Positions 18,208-27,972 of a DNA stretch of 64,000 nucleotides are shown one piece after another. The notes under the pieces are model-generated. The model was not told the DNA's origin and searched no databases. It saw nothing but the letters and a program-made list of their open reading frames with translations. The position numbers were made by a program, and so were the translations under genes. This DNA is from Methylobacterium brachiatum. Lineage in GTDB: Bacteria; Pseudomonadota; Alphaproteobacteria; Rhizobiales; Beijerinckiaceae. The number at the start of each line of letters is the position of its first letter. The stretch's first letter is position 1. The DNA lies in assembly GCF_020523825.1 (NCBI RefSeq), contig NZ_JAJALK010000005.1, positions 372,001-436,000 of the forward strand, given 5' to 3'.

Positions 18208-20268
18208 CTACTCCGCCGCGGCCAGGCGCGGCTCGGTCTCGAGGGCGGTCCAGCGGTCGGCCCGCCACGCCTTCAGGCAGGCGGCGATGCCGAAGCCCGC
18301 GATGGCGACCACGAGGCCGATGAACAGGGCCGCCAGCACGGCGTCGATCCGGTCGTTGAGGATGATCTGGTCCATCTGGGCGGCGTTCTTGGCCGGGGCC
18401 AGGAGCTTGCCCTCGGCCGCAGCCGTCGCGTAGCGCTCGGCATGGGCCAGGAACCCGATCTTCGGGTCGGCGGAGAACAGCTTCTGCCAGCCGGCCGTGA
18501 GGGTGCACAGGCACAGCCACGCGGTCGGGATGATGGTCACGAACGCGTAGCGCTCGCGCTTCATCTTGAAGATCACCACCGTGCAGAGCGTCAGCGCCAC
18601 CGCGGCCAGCATCTGGTTGGAGATGCCGAAGAGCGGCCACAGGGTGTTGATGCCGCCGAGCGGGTCGGTCACGCCCTGGTACAGGAAGTAGCCCCAGGCG
18701 CCGACCGCGATGGCGGTGGCCGCGATGCTCGGCCCCCAGGAGGTGGTGTTCTTGAACGAGGGCACCGCCAGGGCGACGAGATCCTGCACCATGAACCGGC
18801 AGGCGCGCGTGCCCGCATCCACGGCCGTGAGGATGAACAGGGCCTCGAACAGGATGGCGAAGTGGTACCAGAACGCCATCATCGCCTTGCCGCCGATGGC
18901 CGAGGAGATGATGTGGGCCATGCCCACCGCCAGGGTGGGGGCGCCGCCGGCGCGCGAGATGATCGTGTGCTCGCCGACATCCGCCGCCGTCTGGGTGATC
19001 ACCTCGGGGGTGGTGGCGAAGCCGAGCTTGGTCACGGCCGCGGCGGCGGTCTCGGGGGTGGTGCCGAGCAGCGCCGCGGGCGAGTTCATGGTGAAGTAGA
19101 CGCCCGGGTCGATCACGCAGGCCGAGACCAGCGCCATGATCGCCACGAAGGATTCCATCAGCATGCCGCCGTAGCCGATGAAGCGGGCATCCGCCTCGTT
19201 GGCGATGAGCTTCGGCGTGGTGCCGGACGAGATCAGGGCGTGGAAGCCCGAGACCGCGCCGCACGCGATGGTGATGAACAGGAACGGGAACAGGCCGCCC
19301 GCCCAGACCGGGCCGGTGCCGTCGACGAACTTCGTCATCGCGGGCATCTGCAGGTGCGGGGCGACGACGGCGATGCCCAGCGCCAGCCCGACGATGGTGC
19401 CGATCTTGAGGAAGGTCGAGAGGTAGTCCCGCGGCGCCAGCAGCAGCCAGACCGGCAGGATCGAGGCCACGAAGCCGTAGCCGATCAGCATCCAGCACAG
19501 CTGCGGGCCCGTGAAGGTGAAGGCCGGGCCCCAGACCGGGCTCGCGGCCACCGAGCCGCCGCCCACGATGGCCAGCATCAGCAGGACGAAGCCGAGGATC
19601 GAGACCTCGCCGATCCGGCCCGGGCGGATGTAGCGCGAGTAGACGCCCATCAGCATGGCGATCGGGATCGTCGACATCACCGTGAAGGTGCCCCACGGGC
19701 TCTCGGCCAGCGCCTTGACCACGATCAGCGCCAGCACGGCCAGCAGGATCACCATGATCAGGAAGGTGCCGAACAGCGCGATGATGCCCGGCACGGTGCC
19801 GAGCTCGGCCCGGATCAGCTCGCCGAGCGACCGGCCGTCCCGGCGCATCGACACGAACAGGACCATGAAGTCCTGGACCGCGCCGGCCAGCACCACGCCG
19901 GCCAGGATCCACAGCATGCCGGGCAGGTAGCCCATCTGCGCCGCCAGGACCGGGCCGACCAGCGGGCCCGCGCCCGCGATCGCCGCGAAATGGTGGCCGA
20001 ACAGGACGCCGCGATTGGTGGGCACGTAGTCGAGCCCGTCATTGTGGCGCACCGCCGGCGTGAGGCGCTTCGGGTCGAGACGCATCACCTTCTCGGCGAT
20101 GAACTTGGAATAGTAGCGGTAGGCGATCATGTAGACGCAGACCGCCGCGACCACGATCCAGAGGGCGTTGATCGTCTCGCCGCGCTGGCTGGCCACGATC
20201 GCCAAAGCCGCGGCGCCGAGCGCTCCCACGAGGGCCCATGGCCCGTGCCTGCCGATCGCCGTACCCAT
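18208..20268 (-). CDS. cstA: Carbon starvation protein CstA (pyruvate/peptide permease)
   Basis: The product (686 aa) is an inner-membrane transporter with about 16-18 hydrophobic segments. Family signatures include the FGHHFAAIAGAGPLVGPVLA stretch near residue 90-110, the GYLPGMLWIL segment and FHALISSGTTPKLI. CstA proteins import peptides or, in E. coli, pyruvate during carbon starvation. It heads an operon with ybdD. The region to its right (20269-20553) is non-coding and holds the divergent promoters. Confidence 0.95.
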   Translation of the reverse strand: MGTAIGRHGPWALVGALGAAALAIVASQRGETINALWIVVAAVCVYMIAYRYYSKFIAEKVMRLDPKRLTPAVRHNDGLDYVPTNRGVLFGHHFAAIAGAGPLVGPVLAAQMGYLPGMLWILAGVVLAGAVQDFMVLFVSMRRDGRSLGELIRAELGTVPGIIALFGTFLIMVILLAVLALIVVKALAESPWGTFTVMSTIPIAMLMGVYSRYIRPGRIGEVSILGFVLLMLAIVGGGSVAASPVWGPAFTFTGPQLCWMLIGYGFVASILPVWLLLAPRDYLSTFLKIGTIVGLALGIAVVAPHLQMPAMTKFVDGTGPVWAGGLFPFLFITIACGAVSGFHALISSGTTPKLIANEADARFIGYGGMLMESFVAIMALVSACVIDPGVYFTMNSPAALLGTTPETAAAAVTKLGFATTPEVITQTAADVGEHTIISRAGGAPTLAVGMAHIISSAIGGKAMMAFWYHFAILFEALFILTAVDAGTRACRFMVQDLVALAVPSFKNTTSWGPSIAATAIAVGAWGYFLYQGVTDPLGGINTLWPLFGISNQMLAAVALTLCTVVIFKMKRERYAFVTIIPTAWLCLCTLTAGWQKLFSADPKIGFLAHAERYATAAAEGKLLAPAKNAAQMDQIILNDRIDAVLAALFIGLVVAIAGFGIAACLKAWRADRWTALETEPRLAAAE

Positions 20269-20553
20269 CTCGCGTTCCCTTCGATTGCCTCGCGCTCGGG
20301 GCCGCCCAAGGCCGCCGGCTGGGACTCGCGGGTCCCGGGCTACACCGGCGGTTTATCCTATTCGTCCGGCGTTGACGCAAGCGATCCGAGCTGTGATGCA
20401 GCTTCGCGGGCGGCATGACGCCCCAATCTGTCACATCGGGTCATCGGCACGGCCCCGACCGCCCTCACGGGCCGGCCTGTGGACCCCGTCGCCGCCCGGC
20501 GTGAGCGAAGGAAGGGCGCCGGCGCGGTCCGGCCCTCGGAGGAGCGGACAACC

Positions 20554-21420
20554 ATGGCGAAGGTCGCATTCCTGGGTCTCGGCGTGATGGGCGGCCCGAT
20601 GGCCGGGCACCTGGCCAAGAAGGGCCACGACGTCACCGTCTACAACCGGACCACGCCCAAGGCCGAGGCCTGGGTGAAGGCCCATGGCGGCGCCTTCGCG
20701 GCCACGCCCCGGGAGGCGGTCGCGGGCGCCGAGATCGTGTTCGCCTGCGTCGGCAACGACGACGACCTGCGCAGCGTCGTGCTGGGCGATGACGGCGCGC
20801 TCGCCGGCATGGCGGCCGGTTCGGTCTTCGTCGACCACACCACCGCGTCGGCCGAGGTCGCCCGGGAACTCGCCGAGGTGGCCAAGGCCAAGGGGCTCGG
20901 CTTCATCGACGCGCCGGTCTCCGGCGGCCAGGCCGGCGCCGAGAACGGCGTGCTCACCGTGATGTGCGGCGGCGAGCCGGAGACCTACGCCAAGGTCGAG
21001 GCGGCGATCGGCGCCTTCGCCCGCGCCTGCCGGCTGATGGGCCCGGTGGGCTCCGGCCAGCTCACCAAGATGGTCAACCAGATCTGCATCGCCGGCCTGG
21101 TCCAGGGCCTGTCCGAGGGCGTCCACTTCGCCAAGCGCGCCGGCCTCGACGTCGAGGCGGTGCTCGACGTGATCTCCAAGGGCGCCGCCGGCTCCTGGCA
21201 GATGGAGAATCGCGGCAAGACCATGAACCAGGGCAAGTTCGACTTCGGCTTCGCGGTCGACTGGATGCGCAAGGATCTCGGCATCCTACTGGACGAGGCC
21301 CGCCGCAACGGTGCCAAGCTCCCGGTCTCGGCGCTGGTCGACCAATTCTACGCCGAAGTGCAGGCGATGGGCGGCAACCGCTGGGACACGTCGAGCCTGG
21401 TGGCGCGGCTGGAGCGCTGA
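20554..21420 (+). CDS. 3-hydroxyisobutyrate dehydrogenase/tartronate semialdehyde reductase family
   Basis: A 288-aa NAD(P)-dependent beta-hydroxyacid dehydrogenase. The Rossmann motif VAFLGLGVMGGPMAGHL opens the protein; VSGGQAGAENGVLTVMCGG (substrate site), GQLTKMVNQI with the catalytic lysine, and WMRKDLGIL near the C-terminus are all present. The family reduces tartronate semialdehyde, succinate semialdehyde or methylmalonate semialdehyde; sequence alone does not decide. GGAGGAG stands upstream of the ATG at 20554. A small REP-like palindrome follows. Confidence 0.93.
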   Translation: MAKVAFLGLGVMGGPMAGHLAKKGHDVTVYNRTTPKAEAWVKAHGGAFAATPREAVAGAEIVFACVGNDDDLRSVVLGDDGALAGMAAGSVFVDHTTASAEVARELAEVAKAKGLGFIDAPVSGGQAGAENGVLTVMCGGEPETYAKVEAAIGAFARACRLMGPVGSGQLTKMVNQICIAGLVQGLSEGVHFAKRAGLDVEAVLDVISKGAAGSWQMENRGKTMNQGKFDFGFAVDWMRKDLGILLDEARRNGAKLPVSALVDQFYAEVQAMGGNRWDTSSLVARLER

Positions 21421-21432
21421 GGCTGGCACATC

Positions 21433-21461
21433 TCCCCTCGCCCCGCTTGCGGGGAGAGGGG
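21433..21461. repeat. REP-like palindrome
   Basis: A hairpin of the CCCCTCGCCCCGC-TT-GCGGGG type with an imperfect 12-bp stem lies just past the dehydrogenase stop. Similar sequences are scattered through alphaproteobacterial intergenic DNA and here may serve as a terminator between convergent genes. Confidence 0.55.
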
Positions 21462-21517
21462 AACCTACGCCCCGCCTGGAAAGCTGTGCGACGGCGGCTC
21501 CAGTTAAGACATCGCCC

Positions 21518-22432
21518 TCACAACCCAGTCGCCTCGTCCGGATCGAGCCAGCGCCAATCCGTGCCCATCTGGTGGCGGAACCACGTAAATTGCCGCTTGG
21601 CATAGGCCCTCGTATCGGCCTGACCGCGGGCGATCGCTTCTTCTAGATCCAGCGCCCCGTCGAGATGGGCGATCAGGCCCGGCACGCCGTGGGCGCGCAT
21701 CACCGGCAGCATCGGGTCGAGACGCCGGGCGTGCAGGCGGGACACCTCGTCGAGGGCGCCCTCGGCGATCATCGTGCGGAAGCGGGCGTCGATGCGGGCG
21801 CGCAGCTCCGCCCGGTCGGGCGCCAGGAACAGTTTCTGGAGGTTCCGGCCGGCGAGCGGCCCGGGCACGGGGTCGCCATAAAAACTCGCGATCGGCCGGC
21901 CCGTGGCCAGGAAGATCTCCAGGGCGCGCATCACCCGCATGCGGTCGCTCGGGCGCAGGCGGGCGGCGCCGTCCGGGTCGTGCCGGGCGAGGTCGGCGTG
22001 CAGGGCCTCGGTCGGGCGACCCTCGGCCGCCTCCCGTACCTGCGCGCGCACCGCGTCGGGGACCGGCGGCAGCTCGGAAAATCCCTGCTCCAGGGCCCGG
22101 AAATACAGGCCGGTGCCGCCGACGAAGATCGGCAGCCGGCCGTCGAGCTCCGCTAGCAGCGCGGTCGCGTCCCGGGAGAAATGCCCGACGGAATAGTTCA
22201 CCGCCCCGTCGACATGGCCGTAGAGCCGGTGGGGCACCCGCGCCTCTTCCTCGGGGTCGGGCCGGGCGGTGAGGCGGCGCAGGTCGCGATAGACCTGCAT
22301 CGAATCGGTGTTGATCACCACGCCGCCGTGGCGCAGCGCCAGACGGGCGGCCAGCGCCGACTTGCCCGAGGCGGTGGGCCCTGCGATGAGGATCGCCGCC
22401 GGGCGCCCCCCGGTCTCCTCCCGGTCTGGCAA
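21518..22432 (-). CDS. miaA: tRNA dimethylallyltransferase
   Basis: The 304-aa enzyme isopentenylates A37 of tRNAs reading UNN codons. It has the P-loop [10 protein letters not shown] near its start, [12 protein letters not shown], and [12 protein letters not shown], the three classic MiaA motifs; the C-terminal [20 protein letters not shown] is also typical. No ATG fits the start. The TTG at 22432 follows GGAG; another TTG at 22471 would overlap the divergent serB start by 25 nt. The 22432 choice leaves 14 nt between the two genes. Confidence 0.93.
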   Translation of the reverse strand: MPDREETGGRPAAILIAGPTASGKSALAARLALRHGGVVINTDSMQVYRDLRRLTARPDPEEEARVPHRLYGHVDGAVNYSVGHFSRDATALLAELDGRLPIFVGGTGLYFRALEQGFSELPPVPDAVRAQVREAAEGRPTEALHADLARHDPDGAARLRPSDRMRVMRALEIFLATGRPIASFYGDPVPGPLAGRNLQKLFLAPDRAELRARIDARFRTMIAEGALDEVSRLHARRLDPMLPVMRAHGVPGLIAHLDGALDLEEAIARGQADTRAYAKRQFTWFRHQMGTDWRWLDPDEATGL

Positions 22433-22446
22433 GGCGAAACTCCACG

Positions 22447-23340
22447 ATGCTGGTCGCGGTCCTGATAGCAAACCCGGCTCGGCCGTCCATCACCGGTGCG
22501 GTGCTGGCCGAGGCGCGCGCCGTGCTCGGGACGGAGCACCCGCCGCGGATCCTGCACGGGGAGGTCGCCGCCGAAATCCTGGTGCCGGGCGATCCCGCTG
22601 ACGCGGGTGCTCTGACGGAACGGCTGCGGACCGCGCTCTCCGGCGAGCCGATCGACCTCGCCGTGCTGCCGGCCGACGCGCATCGGCGCAAGCGGCTGTT
22701 CCTGGCCGACATGGATTCGACCATGATCGAGCAGGAATGCATCGACGAGCTCGCCGGGACGCTGGGTCTCAAGGACCATGTCGCGGCGATCACCGAGCGG
22801 GCGATGCGCGGCGAGATCGCGTTCGAGCCGGCTCTGCGCGAGCGCGTGGCGCTCCTCAAGGACATTCCCGTCACGGCGGTGGACGGGCTGATCGCCGATC
22901 AGCTCAGCCTCACCCCGGGCGGCCCGACGCTGGTGCGGACGATGCGGGCGCACGGCGCCCGGACCTGCCTGGTCTCCGGGGGCTTCACCCTGTTCACCGG
23001 CCCGATCGCCGGGATGATCGGCTTCGAGGAGCATCGGGCCAACGTGCTCGGCGTGGCGGACGGGCGGCTCACCGGCACCGTGGAAGACCCGATCGTCGGC
23101 AAGGCGGAGAAGCGCGCGACGCTGATCGCGCTGCGCGACGCCCTCGGGCTCGCCCCCGCCGAGACCCTGGCGGTCGGCGACGGCGCCAACGACCTCGACA
23201 TGCTGGCGGAAGCCGGCCTCGGCGTCGCCTTCCGGGCCAAGCCCGCGGTGGCGGCCGCCGCCCGGGTCCGGATCGAGCACGGCGACCTCACCGCGCTCCT
23301 GTACCTGCAGGGCTACACCGCGGCCGAGTTCGTGGGGTGA
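22447..23340 (+). CDS. serB: Phosphoserine phosphatase
   Basis: A 297-aa HAD-superfamily enzyme for the last step of serine synthesis. An N-terminal ACT-like region (1-75) precedes the catalytic [13 protein letters not shown] motif (first Asp is the phospho-acceptor), [11 protein letters not shown], and [14 protein letters not shown]. The length fits long SerB forms. Divergent from miaA, a gene pair seen in many alphaproteobacteria. In a methylotroph this enzyme would feed the serine pool, though that is inference. Confidence 0.95.
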   Translation: MLVAVLIANPARPSITGAVLAEARAVLGTEHPPRILHGEVAAEILVPGDPADAGALTERLRTALSGEPIDLAVLPADAHRRKRLFLADMDSTMIEQECIDELAGTLGLKDHVAAITERAMRGEIAFEPALRERVALLKDIPVTAVDGLIADQLSLTPGGPTLVRTMRAHGARTCLVSGGFTLFTGPIAGMIGFEEHRANVLGVADGRLTGTVEDPIVGKAEKRATLIALRDALGLAPAETLAVGDGANDLDMLAEAGLGVAFRAKPAVAAAARVRIEHGDLTALLYLQGYTAAEFVG

Positions 23341-23344
23341 GGGT

Positions 23345-23644
23345 TCAGTGAAAGGTGCGGGTGAGCGTGATCACCGCGCCGAGGACGGCCAAAGTCTGAA
23401 AGCCGATCGCGCCAACGAGCCAGCGCAAAGTTTCGACGTTCGCGGACGCGATATCGGCCTGAGTCGTGAGCCGCAGCGCTGCGATATCGCCGCGGGTCTG
23501 GATCTTCAGGGCTTCGATGTCCCCGCGGACGACCTGGATGTCCGCCAGCGCGTCGGCGAACCCTTCCGCCTGCTCGGGCGACAGCTTCGCCTTCTCGCGC
23601 AGGGCGCGGGCGAATTTCAGCGTGTCGAAGGCGACGGCGATCAT
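23345..23644 (-). CDS. DUF1640-like coiled-coil membrane protein
   Basis: A 99-aa protein, MIAVAFDTLKFARALREKAK at its start, then QAEGFADALADIQ and a long coiled coil with repeating D-I-A heptads (residues 35-70), ending in one membrane helix (WLVGAIGFQTLAVLGAVITL). This arrangement matches bacterial DUF1640/CCDC90-like proteins, whose role is unknown; they often occur near toxin or phage genes but also stand alone. The gene is convergent with serB, 4 nt apart. Confidence 0.75.
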   Translation of the reverse strand: MIAVAFDTLKFARALREKAKLSPEQAEGFADALADIQVVRGDIEALKIQTRGDIAALRLTTQADIASANVETLRWLVGAIGFQTLAVLGAVITLTRTFH

Positions 23645-23798
23645 GGCGTTCGACGGACTCCGAGCCGCACCGACTCGCCGGAGCGGTGTGCGGCACCGAT
23701 CCGCCGCGTCAATGCAGCCGCTCCCATCCCCGAAAACGCGAAGGCCGCCGCATCCTCTCGGAGCGACGGCCCTCGGTGTCTCGATGCGGGATCGGCTT

Positions 23799-23879
23799 AG
23801 AGCACCTCACAAAACTCCCGGTTCCCGGGAGCTCTCCCTTCGCACGCGACGGTGCGGCGGGAGTTTTGTGAGAGGCTCT
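23799..23879. repeat. 81-bp element with 22-bp terminal inverted repeats (MITE-like)
   Basis: The ends are AGAGC(AC)CTCACAAAACTCCCG and its reverse complement, matching at 20 of 22 positions. A TTA triplet flanks GAGC...GCTC on both sides and could be a target duplication. The right TTA is also the degP stop codon. Alternatively it serves as the degP terminator. Confidence 0.55.
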
Positions 23880-25426
23880 TATTCGAGCCCGAGCGCCACG
23901 AAGCGCACGTCGCCGGTGGCGCTCGCCACCAGCAGCAAGACCGACTTGCGCCCGTCCTTCTTGAGCGCCTCGACCCGCTTGGTCACGTCGGCGGGGGTGT
24001 TCACCGCCTCCTGGCCGACCTCGACGATCACCTCGCCGGGCTGGATCCGCTTGTCGGCCGCGGTCGAGTTCGGATCGACGCGGGTGACGACCACGCCCTT
24101 CACGGTATCCTTGATCCCGAACTTCTTGCGCAGCTCGTCGGTGATGCCGGAGAGGTTGAGGCCAAGCGCCTGACGGGTCGCGCTCTCGGGCTCGGGCTGG
24201 CGCAGGTTGGCGAGTTGCGGCTTGTCGGTATCCTCGAGCCGGCCGAGCGTGACCGGCTTGGTCAGCTCCTCGCCCTTGCGGACCACGACCACGTCGACCT
24301 TCTGGCCGACCGGGGTCGAAGCGACGATCCGGGGCAGGTCGCCCGAGGCCTTCACGGGGGCGCCGTTGAACTTCACGATGACGTCGCCGACATCGATCCC
24401 GGCGGTCTTGGCCGGGCCCTTCTCGTCGACGCCGGCCACCAGGGCGCCGCGGGCGCCGCCCTTGAGGTTGAGCGCCTCGGCGGTGGCGTCGTCGACGTTC
24501 TGGATGCGCACGCCGAGCCAGCCGCGCCGGACCTCACCGAAGTCGCGCAGCTGGTCGATCACGGGCTTGGCCGTGTCCGAGGGCACCGCGAAGCCGATGC
24601 CCACCGAGCCGCCGGTGGGCGACAGGATCGCCGTGTTGATGCCGATCACCTCGCCGTCCATGTTGAACAGCGGGCCGCCCGAATTGCCCTTGTTGATGGC
24701 CGCGTCGGTCTGGATGTAGTTGTCGTAGGGTCCGGACTCGATGTTCCGGCCGCGCGCCGAGACGATGCCGGCCGAGACCGAGCCGCCCAGCCCGAACGGG
24801 TTGCCGATGGCGATCACCCAGTCGCCGGGGCGCATCGTGTCGGACTTGCCGAACGGCACCGCCTTCAGCGGGCGCTCGGCGGTGGGCTTCACCCGCAGCA
24901 CGGCCAGGTCGATCTTCGAATCCTTGCCGATGATCTCGGCCTTCAGCTTGGTGCCGTCGTGCAGGATCACCTGGATGTCGTTGGCGTCGCCGATGACGTG
25001 GTTGTTGGTGACCACGATCCCGGAGGCGTCGATGATGAAGCCGGAGCCCAGGGAGTTCGACTTGCGCTGCTGGCGCGGGGTGTCGTTGTCGCCGCGCTCG
25101 CCGCCCTTTCCGCCACCGCCGCCGCGGCGGTTGAAGAACTCCTCGAACAGGTCCTCGAAGGGCGTGCCCGGGGGCAGCTGCGGCATGGCGCGGCTGTTGC
25201 GCGCCTCGACCGTGGTGGAGGCGGAGATGTTGACCACCGCGTCGGTGACCTGATCGGCGAGGTCGGCCAGGGAGGCCGGGCCCTTGGCGAAGGCCGGGAC
25301 CGGCAGGGACGCGGTCGCGAACGAGGCGCCGACCAGGATCGCCGCCATGAAGGAGCGGGCGCGGGAACGGGGCTGCGCCTGCGCGCGGCCGAAGGGCGCC
25401 CGGCGGGCGCTCGCGACGGGGTGCAT
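23879..25426 (-). CDS. degP: Do-family periplasmic serine protease
   Basis: A 515-aa HtrA/DegP-type protease. A signal peptide (about residues 1-48, ending PVPAFAKG) is followed by the trypsin-like domain with catalytic His in TNNHVIGD, Asp in SKIDLAVLRV and Ser in GNSGGPLFN, a Gly-rich Q-linker-like loop near the start, and two PDZ domains towards the C-terminus. The ATG at 25426 follows AAGAGG; the upstream TTG at 25441 is less likely. It follows hflK-hflC on the same strand, a standard alphaproteobacterial operon for membrane protein quality control. Confidence 0.95.
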   Translation of the reverse strand: MHPVASARRAPFGRAQAQPRSRARSFMAAILVGASFATASLPVPAFAKGPASLADLADQVTDAVVNISASTTVEARNSRAMPQLPPGTPFEDLFEEFFNRRGGGGGKGGERGDNDTPRQQRKSNSLGSGFIIDASGIVVTNNHVIGDANDIQVILHDGTKLKAEIIGKDSKIDLAVLRVKPTAERPLKAVPFGKSDTMRPGDWVIAIGNPFGLGGSVSAGIVSARGRNIESGPYDNYIQTDAAINKGNSGGPLFNMDGEVIGINTAILSPTGGSVGIGFAVPSDTAKPVIDQLRDFGEVRRGWLGVRIQNVDDATAEALNLKGGARGALVAGVDEKGPAKTAGIDVGDVIVKFNGAPVKASGDLPRIVASTPVGQKVDVVVVRKGEELTKPVTLGRLEDTDKPQLANLRQPEPESATRQALGLNLSGITDELRKKFGIKDTVKGVVVTRVDPNSTAADKRIQPGEVIVEVGQEAVNTPADVTKRVEALKKDGRKSVLLLVASATGDVRFVALGLE

Positions 25427-25533
25427 GGTCGACCTCTTCAAGAACGCGTTTCCGGTTGCGCGGGCCGCCGACCGGGATCGGCCGCCCGCGGATTGTCTCG
25501 CATCGTAATCCGCTGGCGCCGGGGCGCCAGCGG

Positions 25534-26487
25534 TCAGCGCGTCGCGCCGGTCGAGGCGGTCGGGTCCGTGGGCCCGCGGGGCGTGCGCGGCGCCGAGGCC
25601 GTCGCCCGACCCTGCGGATCGCTGAAGTAGCGGAAGAAGTCCGAGCTGGGGCTGATGACCAGCCGCGTATCGGAGCCCTTCAGCCCGGTCTCGTAGGCCT
25701 GCATCGAGCGGTAGAAGCTGAAGAAGTCCGGGTCCTTGCTGAACGCCTCGGCGAGGATCCGGTTCTTCTCGGCGTCGCCCTGGCCGCGCAGCTGCTCGGA
25801 TTTCTGGGTCGCCTCGGCGAGGATCACGGTGACCTCGCGGTCGGCCTTGGCCCGGATCGTGGCGGCGCTCTGGTCGCCGTTGGCGCGGATGTCGGCGGCC
25901 TCGCGCTCGCGCTCGGTCTTCATCCGCTTGTAGACGGCGGCGGAGTTCTGCGCCGGGAGATCAACCCGGGTCATCCGGAGGTCGACGATCTCGATGCCGA
26001 GCGCCTTGGCCTGCCGGTTCACGTCCTCCTGGATCTGGTGCATCAGCTGGCCGCGCTCGGTCTTGACGATGGCGTCGCGGGTCGAGCGGGCGAGCACGTT
26101 GCGCAGGCCGGAATTGGTGAAGCTGGCGAGCCGCTGGTTGGCGAGCCCGATATTGCCTACCGCCTGGTAGAAGCGCAGCGGATCGAGGATGCGGTAGCGC
26201 GCGAAGGCGTCCACCTCCAGGTTTTGCCGGTCGGCGGTGAGCACCGTCTGCACCGGCAGGTCGAGGTCGAGCACGCGCTTGTCGAAGATCACGACGTTCT
26301 CGACGAACGGCACCTTGAAGTAGAGGCCGGGCTTTTCCTCGCCGGTGGCGTTGAGCACCGCGCGGACGCGGCCGAATTGCAGGACGAGGGCCTGCTGCAT
26401 CTGGCCGACGGTGAAGATCGAGGCGTAGAGCCCGATCGCGACGATCGCCGCGATGGCGATCAGGCCGGTGCGGAGAGCCTGTTTCAT
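25534..26487 (-). CDS. hflC: Protease modulator HflC
   Basis: A 317-aa SPFH-domain protein with one N-terminal membrane anchor (about 8-26) and a periplasmic band-7 domain. FVENVVIFDKRVLDLDLPVQTVLTADRQ is split across the family core; ERGQLMHQIQEDVNRQAKALG continues it. With HflK it forms a cage around FtsH and tunes its activity. Its ATG overlaps the hflK stop by 4 nt. Confidence 0.95.
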   Translation of the reverse strand: MKQALRTGLIAIAAIVAIGLYASIFTVGQMQQALVLQFGRVRAVLNATGEEKPGLYFKVPFVENVVIFDKRVLDLDLPVQTVLTADRQNLEVDAFARYRILDPLRFYQAVGNIGLANQRLASFTNSGLRNVLARSTRDAIVKTERGQLMHQIQEDVNRQAKALGIEIVDLRMTRVDLPAQNSAAVYKRMKTEREREAADIRANGDQSAATIRAKADREVTVILAEATQKSEQLRGQGDAEKNRILAEAFSKDPDFFSFYRSMQAYETGLKGSDTRLVISPSSDFFRYFSDPQGRATASAPRTPRGPTDPTASTGATR

Positions 26488-27680
26488 CGGGCGGCTCCCG
26501 TGGCGGCCGGGGACTGGGCGCGGGCGCCGAACTCAGTGAGCGGCAGAACCGGCAGGACGCCCGCCGCGGCGGTGCCCGAGCCCGGCTGCGCGCCGTTCTG
26601 GTCGATGATCACCTTGTTCACGGAGCCCAGGACCTTCTCCATCGTCTCCAGGAAGAGCCGCTCGCGGCTGATGGCCGGGGCGGCCTTGTAGGAGGCGTAG
26701 ACCTCGCTGAAGCGCGCGGCCTGGCCGGTGGCGTCGGCGGTCGCCTTCGTCCGGTAGGCCTCGGCCTGCTGGAAGATTTGCGACGCCCGGCCTCTTGCCT
26801 GTGGCACCTCACGGCTGGCGTAGGTCTTGGCCTCGTTCTGCGCCGTGTCGGCGTCCTGCTGGGCGGCGTTCACGTCGATGAAGGCCGGCCGGACTTCCGG
26901 CGGCGGGTTCACCGAGACGAGCTGCACCACCTCGATGCGCACGCCGGCGCCGTACTCGTCCAGGGCCTTCTGGACCATCTCCTTGACCTCCTGGGCGATG
27001 CTCGACTGCTCGTTGGTCAGGATCGCCTGGATGTTACGGCGGCCGATCACCTCGCGCATCGCGCTCTCGGAGATCGCCTTGATGGTGCCCTCGGGATTCT
27101 GGAGGTTGAACACGAAGTCGGAGGCCTTGAGCGGGTTGATCCGCCACTGCACCTCGAAATCAAGATCGACGATGTTCTCGTCACCGGTGAGGATCAGGCT
27201 CTCGTCCGGGACGTCGCGGTTGCGGCCCTGGCCGCCGGGGCCGGCGCGGAAGCCGATCTGGATGGAGTTCTGGGAGCCGACATCCGGCTTGACCACGCCG
27301 CCGATCGGATAGGGGAAGTTGTAGCGCAGGCCCTCGCCCTTGGTGCCGACGTAGCGGCCGAAGATCGTCTCGATGCCGACCTGGCGCGGGTAGACGGTGT
27401 AGAAGCCGGTGGCGAGCCAGACCGCGACGGCCAGCGCCGCGATCACCGCGGCGCTGCGTCCGCCGCCGATGCCGCTCGGGCTGCCGCCGCCATAGCCGCC
27501 GCCGGTGTTGCCACCGCCCGGGATCAGACCGCGCAGGCGGTCCTGCCCGCGCCGGAGCAGGTCCTCAAGGTTGGGCGGGGTCTTGCCGCCGCCGCCGCCA
27601 CCCCACGGGCCGCCGCCGTTGCCGCCGGGCCGACCCCACGGGCCGCCGCCGCCACCGCCGCTCTGATTGCTCCAAAGCAT
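26484..27680 (-). CDS. hflK: FtsH protease activity modulator HflK
   Basis: A 398-aa partner of HflC. A Gly-rich cytosolic N-terminus of about 75 residues (GGGGGPWGRPGGNGGGPWG) precedes one membrane helix (AAVIAALAVAVWLATGFYTV) and a band-7/SPFH domain with ADVNPPE-like and FIDVNAAQQD segments. The Gly-rich head is longer than in E. coli HflK. First gene of the hflK-hflC-degP operon. The spacer to folA (27681-27972) has no gene. Confidence 0.95.
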   Translation of the reverse strand: MLWSNQSGGGGGGPWGRPGGNGGGPWGGGGGGKTPPNLEDLLRRGQDRLRGLIPGGGNTGGGYGGGSPSGIGGGRSAAVIAALAVAVWLATGFYTVYPRQVGIETIFGRYVGTKGEGLRYNFPYPIGGVVKPDVGSQNSIQIGFRAGPGGQGRNRDVPDESLILTGDENIVDLDFEVQWRINPLKASDFVFNLQNPEGTIKAISESAMREVIGRRNIQAILTNEQSSIAQEVKEMVQKALDEYGAGVRIEVVQLVSVNPPPEVRPAFIDVNAAQQDADTAQNEAKTYASREVPQARGRASQIFQQAEAYRTKATADATGQAARFSEVYASYKAAPAISRERLFLETMEKVLGSVNKVIIDQNGAQPGSGTAAAGVLPVLPLTEFGARAQSPAATGAAR

Positions 27681-27972
27681 CCTAGCCGTCGTCTCCTGCC
27701 TGCCCGCGCCCGGTCCGCACGCTGAGCGTGCTCCCCGGGCTGCGTCTCCCTGCCTGAACGGCCACGCTCACCCGCCTAGTCCCGCCCACCGGCCCGCTCG
27801 CGGTGCGGGCGGGTTGGTTTGGCGGCTAAACGCCTGCGCGGGCGTCTCTTCTCGCGAGGCGCGGAGCCCCATGAGAACGCATGCCCGACAGGCACCTGCG
27901 GGTGTGCGCCCCATGCTGTCAAGGCTGGCAGGTGGGCACGCACAGGCCGGAAGACAACCGCGGCGGCGCGCC

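Noticed and set aside
18190..20418. 742-aa open frame on the plus strand
   Set aside because: Antisense of cstA and ybdD; no recognisable domain and skewed composition.
23852..25630. 592-aa open frame on the plus strand
   Set aside because: Antisense of degP; low-complexity Gly/Val/Asp-rich, no start site of note.
27681..27972. Possible repeat or small protein between hflK and folA
   Set aside because: A frame reading ASPREKR-type peptides is open in several phases; it looks like a dispersed GC-rich repeat rather than a gene, and I found no second copy in the window.
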